A DNA stretch of 64,000 nucleotides from Porpolomopsis calyptriformis (GCA_951640195.1 OX621174.1:186001-250000), one strand, 5' to 3'. Shown: positions 21,242 through 33,069, counted from the first letter of the stretch. Made by a program: numbers and translations. The notes: generated from the sequence alone by a model not told the origin.

Positions 21242-21787
21242 ACTTGGGTTACGCCAAGGCGTTATTACTCTGATCGCCCTGAACAGGTATAAGTATCTCC
21301 AACAGCAACCAGATAACAGGCCTCGACCACGAAATCTTGGATTATTGCCGGTACCACTCCTAAATATGGTGGTCTGGCAGAACGTGTATGATTATCATTC
21401 CAGCAATATCTGTTGAGGCCAATTGAAACGTGTCGGATTCACTCGTTTCCTCCCTCTTGCAGATAACTGATGCTTGTCATGCCTCTGACCATTCAACGGA
21501 ACTTACCGAACTCGCCGAATGTTCCGATCATGCTTAACCTGTTTTTCACAACAGATTGTATGCATGTCAACACATACAGTGCGGTAATTCATCCGTCCAA
21601 TTCCCATACCAGGCACTCTCAACCGAGGCTAACCTGTTTAGCCCCCTTGAGGTGACCGTCGGGCTTGCTTTTTTATTCTTTCCCTGCATGCACATACTGG
21701 AATTTCCAAGAAAGCCGAAATAGTATATATTTTCACGACCTCTAAAATTAATGGATCGCTGCCTCCCACCCATCATCCTCTTCCACC
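21242..21787. other. intergenic, upstream of receptor gene
   Basis: Carries the divergent 5' flanks of the sirtuin and the seven-TM receptor. A TATA-like TAGTATATATTT lies at 21,720-21,731, about 60 bp before the receptor ATG. Confidence 0.4.
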
Positions 21788-23581
21788 ATGGGTCTCGACA
21801 GCTTGCACAACTTCACTGCGGCAGATAACCGCCTCATGTGAGTTACCCTTCCGACGAGGTCTCTCTAGTCCTTCGTACTTGCTCATCCCCCTCCTTCAGC
21901 CAGGTTACTATGCTGAGCTTCACGATGCCGGGATTAGTTCTCTCTGCCTTGGTCCTGGTTGTATTCGCCTATGTCGCATGGAAGCCAGTCTCACGACCAT
22001 ACCTGGATCGTGTCAGCTTTCGTCTACTTACATATGCCATTATCGCAAAGTGAGGGTTTCGCTCATTGTTTTCGATCCTTTCGCTGATGAATAAACAGTA
22101 TTAATTTTGGGGTCGCGTTCATCTTGACAGCGTGGTTAAGCGGTCCGAGCAGGGGCTGCAGTTTTGTGGCTTTCCTCACTAATGTCTGTCGATTGTCTTA
22201 CGAACTTTTCACTGGTTTCTTCACTGACGATTTATCCAGAGCAGTCTCATTTTCTCCGCTTGCATGTTCTTCAGCATAGCACTCAATTTGCAGTAGGTTC
22301 AAATCTCTCACACAATCCTCTCTTCTTAAGTTTATAATTTTTTAGACTCGTTATTGTGCATGGTCTGAATGGGAATCATATGGAAAAATGGTATCTCCTC
22401 GGCTCCGCATTCCTGACATTGGGGCTGAATATCCCGCCTTACGCCCTTCATCAATATGGGTGCGATATCGCCCGAACTCTTTGTCCCCCTTCATGACACT
22501 GACATTCATGAACCACACTGGCCAGGTGGAACTTTGAAAACTCAACTTGCTGGTATAACGCCCCCGATGATCTAAAATGGGTCATTGGAACGCTCTCGTT
22601 CTGGGTCCTGCTTATCGCCTGCGGAGAGACCGTCATGTTTTTCATAGTGATCAACTACATGCTGCGATGCGACGTACGTCCAATATTTCCATCGTTACAT
22701 TGTCATGTCGCTCATGAACTTCGCAGAGAAAAACAAGAGGTATGCGACTGCCTACCCAGTCTAGCATGGTATCTGCGGAAACAGTCCAAAGCAAGCTGCC
22801 TATCTCCTTCGCGACCAAATACCGCAAGATTATCTTGCGTATCGGTGAGAATACAGTAGTGGGGACACGAGTTAACATCCTGATCAACAGTTGCACAGGT
22901 CTCTACCCGCTCGTATCATGTATCATGAACTTCTCAACTGTAGCCCTTGATCTCTACCAAACAGTGGACGGAGTTCATACTAACTTGGTCAGCATAGCAA
23001 GCTGTTTTATTTGTTTTACGATCCTGATCTTCTTTCTCCTTGCAGCAATTCGGGCTGAGTATAGTGGGTGCGTGGCCTTGATCAACTGTTTCACGCCCTT
23101 CGATCGACCATGTATACAGATCTATGCCTCTACGGCCTTCGTCTATTCTTCTATGCAGCCCTGGCTGCAACTGATCCCGTGCGCGCATTCTATTCCTTCC
23201 TGATGAATAGCTCCATTAAGCCATCCGCTACAGTCTCTCTTGAAAGCCATTCGGGCTTTACGAAAGCCGACCTCTCAGACCGGTGGTTCCACCGCAGTTA
23301 CATCTAATCCGTCGGCGACTCAAAACCAGCTTACGGTCCATATTGAGCTGCAACAAGTAAAGCAGACCGATGACGGATCTATCCTCAGGAGAGGCGGACT
23401 GGGCAAGGACGACTTTAACCGCAGCTATCTCGAAGTCGGTTCGGAAGGCAAAACTGCCTATCCAGATTCGGATCGGGAAGGGACTGTGGCCGTATCCTCC
23501 GAGTCGGGCGGTGATCATGTAAATCTGGCCGACGGTGAGATAGAAACTGAAGGGGCACGCGACTTTCAACGGCAGATTTAG
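21788..23581 (+). CDS. seven-transmembrane receptor (fungal GPCR-like, cAMP-receptor-like)
   Basis: Eleven exons are traceable (21,788-21,837; 21,900-22,049; 22,099-22,183; 22,240-22,292; 22,346-22,459; 22,526-22,673; 22,727-22,844; 22,899-22,987; 23,046-23,067; 23,120-23,178; 23,234-23,581), all with GT..AG introns and consistent phases. The protein starts MGLDSLHNFTAADNRLI and has seven hydrophobic helices: MPGLVLSALVLVVFAYVAW, INFGVAFILTAWL, SACMFFSIALNLQLVIVHG, WYLLGSAFLTLGLNIPPYAL, WVIGTLSFWVLLIACGETVM, ILRIGLYPLVSCIMNF and LCLYGLRLFFYAALAATDP. The loop ENSTCWYNAPDD before helix five resembles cAMP-receptor-like GPCRs. A ~110-residue polar, Ser/Asp-rich tail would be cytoplasmic. Plasma-membrane signalling is inferred; the ligand is unknown. 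Confidence 0.85.
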
Positions 23582-24336
23582 TGGTGGTGAGAACTTTACC
23601 TCTTGATTCTGATTTCTTGATCCCTCGTGCTGCCAAATACCTCGATGGTTGTACACACACTCTTTTCCCTGTCTTGACACGTGTTTCTACGTTCGTTACA
23701 TAGGTGAATTGCACCCCAAGAAGAGGGAGATAGAATGCACTTATCGTTATGGGTAACATTACCTTTTGTTCAAAATTTTGTCTTGACTAGCAGAATGGCA
23801 ATCAGCAATGTATTCTATGTGCTATCAAACCTGGGAAACAAATTCTCATGAGTCGGGAGAGAAGATGGCGGTTATCACCGACGCTGTTGATCCTGAATTC
23901 TGACTGGAATTCTTCTACAAACTGTATTGAACATGTGCCCACCACCAATTAATGGCACCGGGCCCCCAAAACGCCATGTGCTCCTTCACCAAAGAGCTAC
24001 CGTCTGAAAATGAGCTTGACTTTTGTTTTACAGTCGACGACGCCTCGATTTATATCGTGGTCGCTCATACGAGCCACCGTGGGAGACGGGCCATCGATCC
24101 GGCAGATGGAATTGCGGGCCCCGTCCACCAATCCCTGTCAATGACAGCCATCATACTACTCCGTTTGGTATGGTAGTCCACGGTTTGAGAAAAAGGCACA
24201 CGAACCACAACAAATCAAACCACGGGAGCCTCGCTTACCATTTCAAAAGTCCTGTTTTGAAAATGCAGGTTGGATATTAAGTTCGATCCGACGCAAGCAT
24301 TTCCTTTTGATCTCTTTCTTCCCCCATCGTACCACC
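23582..24336. other. intergenic, no gene seen
   Basis: Space between receptor and permease genes in the same orientation. Reading frames here are short and without family similarity. Confidence 0.4.
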
Positions 24337-26426
24337 ATGACTGACACGGAAGCGCAGAAACCTCAGGCCCCCGATCTTGACGAAAAAAAGTCGCCTTCGA
24401 CGGGAGCTAGTAGTGACCAGTCCTCCGATGAAGAAATTGTCGGACGCCAATGGCAGGAGCAGCTCATGAAATGGGGTGTCGAAACTCGAGGTAAAAACCT
24501 AGTCCGTGAGCTTTTGAGCAGCCCACTCAGTGACCGGACATTCTTTCCCTCCTCTAGGGATCAAGCCCGTCCCCGCCGGGGAACGGAAGGACACCCAGTT
24601 TAGCAGAATTTTCACACTCTGGTTCTCAGTCAACTTTAACATCCTATCGTATGCCCCCCTCTCCTCCGTTTCCCTCACGGCTTTCTTCTAAAGTGGTCGT
24701 GGTCGTTATTCAGGTTCTCGGCAGGAGTTTTCGGCCCAATAGTATTTCTCCTCAGTTTGAAGTCTGCTTCATTAGTCATCTTCTTTTTCAACATCCTCTC
24801 TTGCATCCCCCCGGCCTACTTGTTCGTTCCCTTTCACTATCATTCTTTCACAGAACGCTGATTTCGACGACATTGACGTCTAGCTCCACATGGGGTCCCA
24901 AGTCGGGTTTGCGCCAAATGGTACAGGCTCGTTACAGTTGGGGGTAGGCTTTAGTTTATCGGTTGCACCAACGACAAATTTTCAACTTTTCTTGTGGACA
25001 GGTATTATGGCGTCATTATTCCTGTCATCTTCAACTTGATTGGGATGATGGGCTTCACTATACTGAATTGTATACTGGGAGGACAGGCCTTGTCAAGTGT
25101 TGCAAACGGCCATTTATCTTCGTCGTAGGTTTTTGCGTTTTTCACCTCTATCCAATCCTGTCCTCATTTAAATCACCCCCCAAGTGTTGGAATTGTGATC
25201 GTTGCAGTGATCTCTCTGGTCGTTTCTTTCTGTGGATATAGAGTTCTCCACTGGTGAGCGACTTTTTTCTTGTCGTAAACATGATATGATTAAACTACGT
25301 GACTATCCACTGACAGGTACGAACGTTTTGCCTGGTTGCCTATCCTCATAGCCTTCCTAGTCGCACTCATCAAGGGTGGAAAGAATCTCAGCAACCCGGT
25401 CCCTGGAACAGGAGCCGCCCCTGCCGTACTTTCCTTTGCCGCAACTATCGCAGGTTTTACCATCACCTATTCCCCCCTTAGTTCCGATTTTACATGCTAC
25501 ATGCGTCCGGATGCACCAAGGTCGGTCCGCATCACTGAAATCTACGCATCTTTGTACTGACGATTTTTTCCCTAGTAAACGTATATTTTTATGGGCGTTC
25601 TTGGGCCTTTTCCTCCCCATCGTAAGTAATTTCAACTGTCTCTACCTTCAAAGTTGTGAGTGAAATGTCCGTTAACCAATTTTGAATACCAGACATGTCT
25701 GCAGCTGCTTGGAGCTGCGGTAGGTGCCTGTTTGGGAAACGTTCCGGATTGGGCCGACGCCTTCGGTGCCAACGGAAACGTTGGCGCACTGTTGGATGCC
25801 ATGTTGCATCCCGTCAAGGGCTTCGGTAAATTCTTGATGGTCTTGATCGCTTTAAGCGTCATGGGGAACATCGCCGCCACCTTCTATTCCGTGTCGTTGA
25901 ACTTCCAGATCATCTTGCCGATACTGGTGAAAGTACCACGATACGTGTTCTCTATCGTAGCGACCGCAATGTGCGTTTTTCCCATTCATTCTCGCCCGCA
26001 TTTACACGAGTGATACTGACTGCCAACTAACACCGTGTTCATCCTTTTAGTGTCATCCCGCTTTCAATTGTTGGGGCAGTTAAATTCTCGGTAACACTTA
26101 CAGACTTCCTCGGATTGATTGGATATTGGTGCAGCGCGTTCATAGCCATCATCCTCGAAGAACATTATATCTTCCGAAAGGCTGACTGGTCGCAGTACGA
26201 CTTGTCCGAGTGGAACCTCCCGGGTAAGCTGACCACTGGGATTCCCGCGATTTTGTCGCTGGGTTGTGCGTTCGCTCTCGCCACACCATCCATGGATCAA
26301 GTGTGGTTCATTGGCCCTATCGCGAAGAAGACAGGCGATATTGGGTTTGAGATGGCGTTTGTTGTTGCTGCGGTGGTGTATCCCCTGCTCAGATCGCTGG
26401 AGATCAAAATAAGACAGAAGCATTAA
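24337..26426 (+). CDS. purine-cytosine permease (FCY2-like, NCS1 family)
   Basis: NCS1 permeases import purines and cytosine with protons across the plasma membrane. The gene starts at ATG 24,337 (MTDTEAQKPQAPDLDEKKSP) after a short leader and has about nine exons. Spliced landmarks are WGVETRG-IKPVPAGERKDTQF, FSAGVFGPIVF, SCIPPAYF-STWGPKSGLRQM, QARYSWGYYGVIIPVIFNLI, TILNCILGGQALSSV, WLPILIAFLVALIKGGK, TITYSPLSSDFTCYM, ALSVMGNIAATFYSVSLNFQ, FLGLIGYWCSAFIAIILEEH, YDLSEWNLPG and KTGDIGFEMAFVVAAVVYPL, ending IKIRQKH. These follow the family consensus from end to end with no stop or frame break. Substrate range cannot be read from sequence. Confidence 0.92.
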
Positions 26427-26990
26427 GGGATTGAAGATTCATAGTCACGAGCGACACGAGTTTCTTGCTTTCTCTTCAGTATATACATGCATGCTGACTC
26501 GTGGAGTGGTCCTTTTGGCGGTCAGCTTTTTTTGGAATTTATATATAACATGTACGGCTTTCTGGCCACCTCAATTTCAGCTAGGCCCTTTGTGCAGTGG
26601 TATCAGTCTAAGACAACTTATCGTAATTGCAGCACTTGCAATTCTACTCCAGATGTCCGCAGCAAGAGAGAGATATGACGCATGGCAATTCTGCAAAATG
26701 CGATGCATACAAACTCGCAAGTGCTTCCGAGTGTAGCATTGGCCAGAAAAGCCAACGAAGTGATGGACTTGATTCACAACCACAAAGGTTTTTTGGGAGC
26801 CAGTCCGTTAGTTAAATAAAATGTTTATCATGTGTGGACATCAAACATATCGCAAATCAGGAATGCTTCTTTGGTGTGAGGCTGGTAGATTCGACAGCCT
26901 TGAACCTCTGGATCCAAGTTGTGGAACCAGAAACTGGGGACGCCAGCCCAAGTATCATCCAGGTAATCAATCTTGCTCAGCGCATGTCTG
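26427..26990. other. intergenic, start of second decayed compartment
   Basis: 3' flank of the permease gene. No coding signal recognised in 26,450-26,830. Confidence 0.35.
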
Positions 26991-27743
26991 CTAGTATGGC
27001 AAACCCTCATAAAGATGATGTGCCCAGAGCATGCAGTCAGGGACAGTCCCCATGCTGGTATCATCAACTGTGAAGTCATAGAAGACAATGGACAGAGCAA
27101 GCAAATCTTCTAGCCATTGTCTTGTTATTGAGGGATGGATCAAGGCTAAGCGGTGCTTGCAGGATGCAGTACAGTAGCCCTGTGTCAAGCAGCAGGGACG
27201 TGTTGAACTCGATGTTGGCAGTCGGCACACTGACAGAGACCATGGACGCAATCCAATTGGCTCCTGAGTGTGTAGAGAGTTTCTGACATCCTTATGGTAT
27301 AAGTTGCAAGGATATACCTGGGCATCATCATTCCAGCCTGCGTCTCCCAGAAGGGACAGTCCTCTAATGCTAGGCAGATCATCGTAGGTTCTGTCATTGG
27401 TAGGGTGACAGTCTAATATTTTCAGGAGTGGGGTTGGGGTGATGATGATCGACCCAGATGTATTGGTTGCTGCTACTGAAATATTTGAAGTAGAACTTTG
27501 ATCAATCATGCAGACGTTGAGGCCAGGGTACTGGCAGCTGATAATGATCCCCAACGAGCCAGTGCCCACAAGGAAAAGCGATATGGATCCACCGCCAATA
27601 CTGACAGGGAGGTTCATATGCAGGGCTAAGCAGTATGATGTACAAGTATTAGGCGCTTCTGTATGGAATGAGTAAGAGGTATGTATTGGTGCAAGATATT
27701 TGTGAAAAACACATACGAGGTTGTGGATCTCTTCCACTGGCAT
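26991..27743 (-). pseudogene. hypothetical, probably decayed LRR-like gene
   Basis: An open minus-strand frame from ATG 27,743 gives 250 residues, but its parts look like pieces of different frames. The stretch LLKILDCHPTNDRTYDDLPSIRGLSLL resembles a leucine-rich repeat, and VFYDFTVDDTSMGTVPD is hydrophobic. The Cys/Ser-rich middle (RPCCLTQGYCTASCKHR) looks like out-of-frame reading. It is divergent from the NLR-like fragment at 27,838. F-box/LRR protein is a guess; no F-box was found. Confidence 0.3.
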
Positions 27744-27837
27744 AGTTGTTAGAAGAGAACCTGGCTGTAAGTAATCTTACCTAATGACATGGCCTCTCAG
27801 CATCCAGCATTCTTTGATTCATCCCTCATCTCTAGCA

Positions 27838-28400
27838 ATGTTCCACTCTACCAAATCAAATTCACAGAAAGAAAGGGTGAAGCAGGCTTGTTATACTGCT
27901 ATTAGCACCCTGAAAACCACTCTTCAAATAGTCCACAAGGCTACTGGAGACCCTAGATTGCCTAGACTCCAGTTGGGCATAGGTGGGCTGTTATTCATGC
28001 TGGATGTTATCAAGGTGAATTGCAGCATTGTCTGCATTGATGTCCTCTGATGAGTGAAGCAGAAAACATCTCAAAATGCTGATGACATTGAGAAACTTGC
28101 TGAACAGATCAAAGGTATTAACTGACTCCTTGAAAATTCCAAGGATGGAGGAACACCTTCTTCAGTGGCCATTGACTGAATAGATTGTTTGTTCATGCCT
28201 ATCATTTTTTAAACCCAAAATGAACTAGCCTGATCTGTGTTTCTATAGTACATTGAATATGGCATTGGAAGAACTATGAAAGATGGCTTCCCGCAACCCC
28301 ATAAAATGTTTTATTCATCATGCTGATGATTCACAGTTAATCAGCAGTCATATCCAGACAATCGTGTAGTTGATCCAAAGCTTTACAGTTTGCCTACCTG
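27838..28400 (+). pseudogene. N-terminal domain of an NLR-type (NACHT) fungal protein, decayed
   Basis: The start MFHSTKSNSQKERVKQA leads into ISTLKTTLQIVHKATGD, LPRLQLGIGGLLFMLDVIK and, after a short intron near 28,017-28,060, TSQNADDIEKLAEQIKGIN-stop-LLENSKDGG, VAID-stop-ID, and after another intron ALEE-stop-KMASRNPIK and SQLISSHIQTIV-stop-LIQSFT. This is the helical N-terminal domain common in Agaricomycete NLR-like proteins. Stops at TGA 28,123 and 28,177 fall where relatives carry Arg. No NACHT ATPase follows. WD40 repeats at 30,695 could be the other end of the same gene, separated by retroelement sequence; this is an inference. Confidence 0.6.
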
Positions 28401-28845
28401 CTTGCATACTTCCATCATTGACTGATATGGATCTATTGTTACAGTCACTCAATTTTGTCATCCCACCAACTTTCCTTTTTCGTGTTATCTAATCTTATCT
28501 TCGATCTGATCTTATCTTATCTCTCCCTATCTAATCCGTTGTCTTGTAGATTAGAGGTGATAACGCTATTGGCTGATGAAGACATGCTCCGCAGCAACTC
28601 TGCTGTAGCTGCACAAGGCTGTGCAATACTGCGCATTAATCAGCTATTCCATGGATCGTCGCCGTGGTTATCACAATCACAGGTCCAGACCTGGGTAGAT
28701 ATAAGTAGTGGACAGAACGCTTGTATCTTCCCTAGATTTGTCCTTCAACGTTGTCACCGCCAGCTTGTGTGCTGGTTTCTCTGTGATTTATGTCTAGCGA
28801 CCTGAGTTCCATCTGCCAACATAACAGAAGGACAAATCTCATCTC
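28401..28845 (+). other. spacer after the NLR fragment
   Basis: Contains TTATC-rich intron-like sequence at 28,480-28,550 and a short coherent frame (EVITLLADEDMLRSNSAVAA) of unknown origin. Confidence 0.3.
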
Positions 28846-28987
28846 TCACCTTGCTTTTCTTCTCAAGAGTCTCTGGTCAAGATTTGTCTGACACCGACCA
28901 CATTGTTTTGGGTTACCAGACAACGTCGTCGCTGTTGCCTCCCAGAATCCAACCAGGCTCCCCCCAACTGATTCATCCTCTTTCGCT

Positions 28988-29508
28988 TTGGAAACCACAA
29001 GAGACGCTTTGGCACATCCTCGCCCAGTACCAAGTGTGACTACCATCCTGGATCATTCCTCCTCCACTCTGCCTCCATCCTACTCCCTACCTCATCAATC
29101 CCCTCAGGCCTCGTCCAGTATGCTCATTAGCTACTTGGAGCAACAGGCTGTCGACGCTCTAGACATTGAATGAGAACAGCTTGAAGCTCTTGCGCTCGAG
29201 TTCTCCCATCTTGCTTTCAAAATCACCCCTCCCGTTTCCGCTAACCTTTCCCCCACCTCATCTTGTTCCTCCTTCTCCTTGGACTTGTACTATACTGCTC
29301 CATCTCCCCCGGATTCCTCAGACGGTCTCAACTCCTTCGTCGAAATCGAACCATGCATGTTTAGTCACGTTTGCATCAGAGTTTATCATACCCCAGTACT
29401 CGTTGCCAACTTTCTCACCTCTTCCATCTGCGTTTTCTACTGTCACGGATCCTCTAGTCATATCAGAGAGATCCATGTCCAAGATAATCTCCCACCACGC
29501 CACCCCAT
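28988..29508 (+). pseudogene. Ser/Pro-rich Gag-like frame cut by the LTR
   Basis: One frame is open from about 28,988 into the LTR except for TGA at 29,171 (ALDIE-stop-EQLEALALEF, explained by CGA to TGA). It reads METTRDALAHPRPVPSV, then a short helix around ISYLEQQAVDALDIE and a Ser/Pro-rich tail (YYTAPSPPDSSDGLNSF). Composition and position beside an LTR suggest the start of a retroelement gag gene. No zinc knuckle is present. Weak. Confidence 0.3.
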
Positions 29509-30694
29509 TGATACGACCCCTCCATCCCCTGAGCACCATATATTCAACTATACGAATACTAGACACCTATCAAGTCCTTCGAATATGAACTCGAACTCTC
29601 TGAATGCCCCCGATAGCTCCCGAACGTCCCAAACGACTTCGAGAATCATCGAACGCTCCGAACGCTGATATGACCCCTTGGTCCCCTGAGGTCCGGAGGA
29701 CATGTTCCATATATCTACGTGATCCCCCAGACGTCTACTACACTACTACGATGTCCCCGACTACGCGATTCGGCTTCCTGTCCAGCGATTTATCTCCGAA
29801 CGCTTCGGAATTCTGCGAATTTCTTCGAATTCTCCGATCCTTCGATTCGCGATCGCAGCTCATATCAAAGGATGCATCTGATAGCCAGACGTCCATTGTG
29901 TAGTTCTCCATCGTTCCCATTGACCCTTTCACTGGTGGCTTCGTTCAGAAGTCTCATCCCTTTACTATATAGCATATAAAGGGATCTTTGTTTTCACAGA
30001 TATATTTACTTGTAGATATGGTTGTATCATAGAGAAGGAAGATAGATTCTATCGTCCCACGTCCAGTCCTTCATGTTTGAGCCTCTTCTATCGCCTCTAG
30101 CACTCTAGAGAGTGCTCCAATTTTCCGATTTCTTCTATTTCTTCGATTTTTACGATTTCTTTGATAGCTCCTTTCTATTGTGCCTCCCACCATCTCTCAG
30201 GGCAGATCCCAGAGCTCAGACAGCTCCACATCGCATCAACGCGATCGAAGCTTTCCGAACGCGAATGAAAGTTTGTATATCAAAGGGAAGACACTATTCA
30301 AAGGCATCAGTTCTCTTCTATTTTCTCCCTTTTCATTCGATTCCTTCATTCCTATTCACTACTTTCCCCTTAGATCACTAGAGAGGCTCCCCTTTTATCA
30401 TATACACTCAAAGGGATCCTTGTACTAGAAGATATATATACTGTATGTTGTAGCTAGTGATCCAACAAGTTAGATATTCGCTTCTCTCTCGCTCTCGAGT
30501 CTAGATCCTCTTTAGATCTTCTAAGACTTCCTCTTTCGACTTTCCAATCCTTCCGATTCCCCAATCAATCATGTTCGCGAACGATCGAAGACTCCCTTTT
30601 TACGATTATCGATCATAGGCTGTGTCGAGACTCTTTATAGTCGTCCTCGCACCTTGTTCTGTGTTCGGTTCTCATACACAAAGCAGACGTATTA
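29509..30694 (+). repeat. LTR of the TGATAC...GTATCA family, interrupted by a nested LTR
   Basis: It starts TGATACGACCCCTCC and ends GTATTA (GTATCA in the other copy), so the ends are 6-bp inverted repeats. Without the nested insertion it is about 609 bp and matches, in reverse, the copy at 35,974-36,581. Flanking tetranucleotides differ (CCAT left, ATGC right), so no target duplication is seen. It abuts WD40 coding sequence on its right. Confidence 0.8.
29666..30238 (+). repeat. nested solo LTR of a related family
   Basis: 573 bp from TGATATGACCCCTTGG to GCATCA, flanked by the duplication ACGC (29,662-29,665 and 30,239-30,242). The uninterrupted copy at 35,974-36,581 shows a single ACGC at this point, which proves insertion. 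Its first 25 bp resemble the start of the outer LTR. Confidence 0.8.
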
Positions 30695-31108
30695 ATGCGT
30701 ATCATTTCTGGATCCCATGATTATACTGTTCAGCTGTGGGATGCAGTCAGCGGTGCATATCTGAACACTTTTCAGGGACATTCTGGTCTGGTAAATTTGG
30801 TTGTATTTTCCCCCGATGGCATGCGTATCATTTCTGGATCTGAAGACAAAACTGTTCAGCTGTGGGATGCCATCAGTGGTGCACATCTGAACACTTTCAT
30901 AGGACATTCCAACTCTGTGGAGTCAGTTGCATTTTCCCCTGATGGCACATGTGCCATTTCCAGATCCCTTGATAACACTATTCAACTGTGGGATGTAGTT
31001 AGTGGTGCATATCTGCAAACTTTAATGGGACATTGTCCAGTAAATTCTGTTACATTTTCCCCCGATGGCACACGTATCGCTTCTGGATCTGATGACAAAA
31101 CTGTTTAG
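30695..31108 (+). pseudogene. WD40-repeat fragment (NLR-type C-terminus?)
   Basis: Three and a half WD40 repeats: ISGSHDYTVQLWDAVSG, GHSGLVNLVVFSPDG, ISGSEDKTVQLWDAISG, GHSNSVESVAFSPDG, DNTIQLWDVVSG, VNSVTFSPDGTRIASGSDD. Reading ends at TAG 31,106-31,108 after DDKTV, exactly where the repeat has Gln (CAG to TAG). The left end is the LTR boundary. This repeat style (GTRIxSGSxDxTVQLWD) is typical of fungal NACHT-WD40 proteins. A truncated beta-propeller cannot fold as such. Confidence 0.7.
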
Positions 31109-31189
31109 ATCAAGTAAGCCACTTCTCGACAGGGGATCAATATAGTGTTCACTGATAGGGCGCTTGGTAAAAATTTGGGAGGAGAGAGA

Positions 31190-32430
31190 AACAGCCTATT
31201 CGTAATCCTGTATAGACCAAAGTAGGATCCAACGTAGGAGCTGCGTGGTGCATGGGTGCTCAGTGTTTGTCAATGTACTGTTCCCAATTGTACAGTGGAC
31301 AATTGCCCAACAAGTATCGCAAATAGTGGAAGTAGCATAAAAGTGGCATCCATAAGTAATTGAATACTGTAGGGTTACAATGTAATATGGGGTGTTTGGT
31401 CTCATAAAGCTGTTGCAAGGCCCTACAATTAGATCTGCAATGTGGCATATTGAATCAGGCTTACAACAAAGACCCTGGCGTGAGAAGTATGCCTTCATGT
31501 TCAAAAACCCCACATCCAGATGACCACGCTTGCCAATCATCAGGGAAAGCTTTGAAGGATGTTATGTCACTGGAAGGGTTGTCTTGAAGAGTTTCCCGAC
31601 GTCGATTCAGTAGGACCCAATATTTCATGCCAGCGACATTGTTCACATATGTGCCTAAGCTGTTTGTATCGATATGAACCCAGGAAGTTGCACCTGCCAG
31701 TGCTGTGGTGCCCCAGATGAGATCGTCTGATAGAGGATTCTCACAAACAAGGCCTTTTTATCCATGCATTTGTTGCCAGGCCATTTGGTTCAATGCAAGG
31801 GAGCTAAAGAAGCTTAGGTAAGAGTATTCTAAAAGTATGTTATGAAAGGACTGACATGTACTAGGTAGTGTCTAAGACATCTATAGCACCCATTGGGAGG
31901 TTCAAAACATTCAAAATCTTGCCTTAATCACCCCTTGTGGATTCTCTATAGAACTCTGCCAATGTGCCACCATGTAAACACACCTGTGGGTGCTCCTTGA
32001 GATGGAGTTCTACATCTAGCAATCATGTTAATTGACATCAGGCAGGATGGGGTTCCCATTACCTTGAATCTGGTGAACCTTATCAATAGAGCCAAGCTTG
32101 CTCAACAACTCGAGGCTGAACTCTTGTGTTTCTGCTGATGGAGAGTTGAGGACAAGAATATGTCAGTGTTTGAAGACATGTTGTAAGGTTCTGGTGCTCA
32201 TCTTTACAAATGCATCATATTCCACAACAAAGATAGCTGATTGGTGAGGATTATTGTGGTTGAATTTTAAGCTATGAGCACTCTCATGAAGATGAAGAGG
32301 TTGACAGTCCACATAGAGCTCCTCAATGCTGGCTTGAATGTCCCAGAGTAATTGGTACTCACATTCTGCCTGTGAAACGTGATTATTTGCTTGGCGAGGG
32401 TCTCATAAAGCAGAAGACTCACCACTAATT
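31190..32430 (-). pseudogene. decayed JmjC-domain-like gene
   Basis: On the minus strand the order matches an Agaricomycete JmjC-like family: AECEYQLLWDIQASIEELYV, HILVLNSPSAETQEFSLELL, GTLAEFYRES, KILNVLNLPMGAID, LSDDLIWGTTALAGA, then the HxD site WVHIDTNSLGTYV, GMKYWVLLNRRRE, FEHEGILLTPGSL and, after an intron, FMRPNTPYYIVT and GCHFYATSTICDT. JmjC enzymes use iron held by HxD and a later His. Relatives have TPH where this copy has TPY, so the distal ligand is lost (His to Tyr is one C-to-T step). Further stops and missing start confirm decay. Confidence 0.65.
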
Positions 32431-32646
32431 TGGGTGATTAAAAATCATACAGTATTTGAGGACCCAGAGGAGAAGGGTGCCATAATCTCAGAGAAACTTT
32501 GTCGTCAGATAACTACAGCATGTTGTGTGATTAGACTGAGTCTGCAATAGATGTGTTACTCATGATAGAGTGTGGTTTCTCAAAAAGGTTGTGTTCCGGG
32601 AACGCCTGCAGCAAACAGTCCTCTCAGCTCAATTTTGCAATGCCAG

Positions 32647-33069
32647 TCATGGTGAACTTATGTCACTATCTAGGTCTACATGAATTGGGAAAGTCCTGGA
32701 CCCATGGCTTGTAGCTTCACTTAGACCTCCATGAGATCTTGAGCTAGCCTTGGGTGGCTTTCTGTATGACTCATTGCAATTCCGGCTAGCTTTGGGCTTA
32801 GACATAGGATAACCATTGTGGGTGGAACCCCCTTCTATTGTGGCAACTTCATTGACCTGGTCTTCTAATGTACTTGAGGATTTATAACTTGGACTTTTCC
32901 TGTCGTAATAGTCTTCCCCTTTGAAATTTGTGCAAGAGAGGTCATCCTGACCACTGTCTGGCAAACTTGAGATGGAGTTGGTAATTTGCCTGCCTGGTGC
33001 ATTGATGTCCATGTCTTGTGTTGGCGTACTCTTATCATCTTTGTCCTTCTTTGAGTTGTATCTAGTCAT
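32647..33069 (-). CDS. hypothetical polar protein or 5' part of the JmjC-like gene
   Basis: Open from ATG 33,069 (MTRYNSKKDKDDKSTPTQDM) for 140 codons. Ser/Asp/Lys-rich and probably disordered, without recognisable domain. It lies just upstream, same strand, of the JmjC-like remnant, whose start was not found, so it may be its N-terminal region. Confidence 0.35.
   Translation of the reverse strand: MTRYNSKKDKDDKSTPTQDMDINAPGRQITNSISSLPDSGQDDLSCTNFKGEDYYDRKSPSYKSSSTLEDQVNEVATIEGGSTHNGYPMSKPKASRNCNESYRKPPKASSRSHGGLSEATSHGSRTFPIHVDLDSDISSP

Noticed and set aside
22934..23759. Minus-strand frames across the seven-TM receptor
   Set aside because: The plus-strand spliced model explains the region with eleven consistent exons; the minus frames lack motifs.
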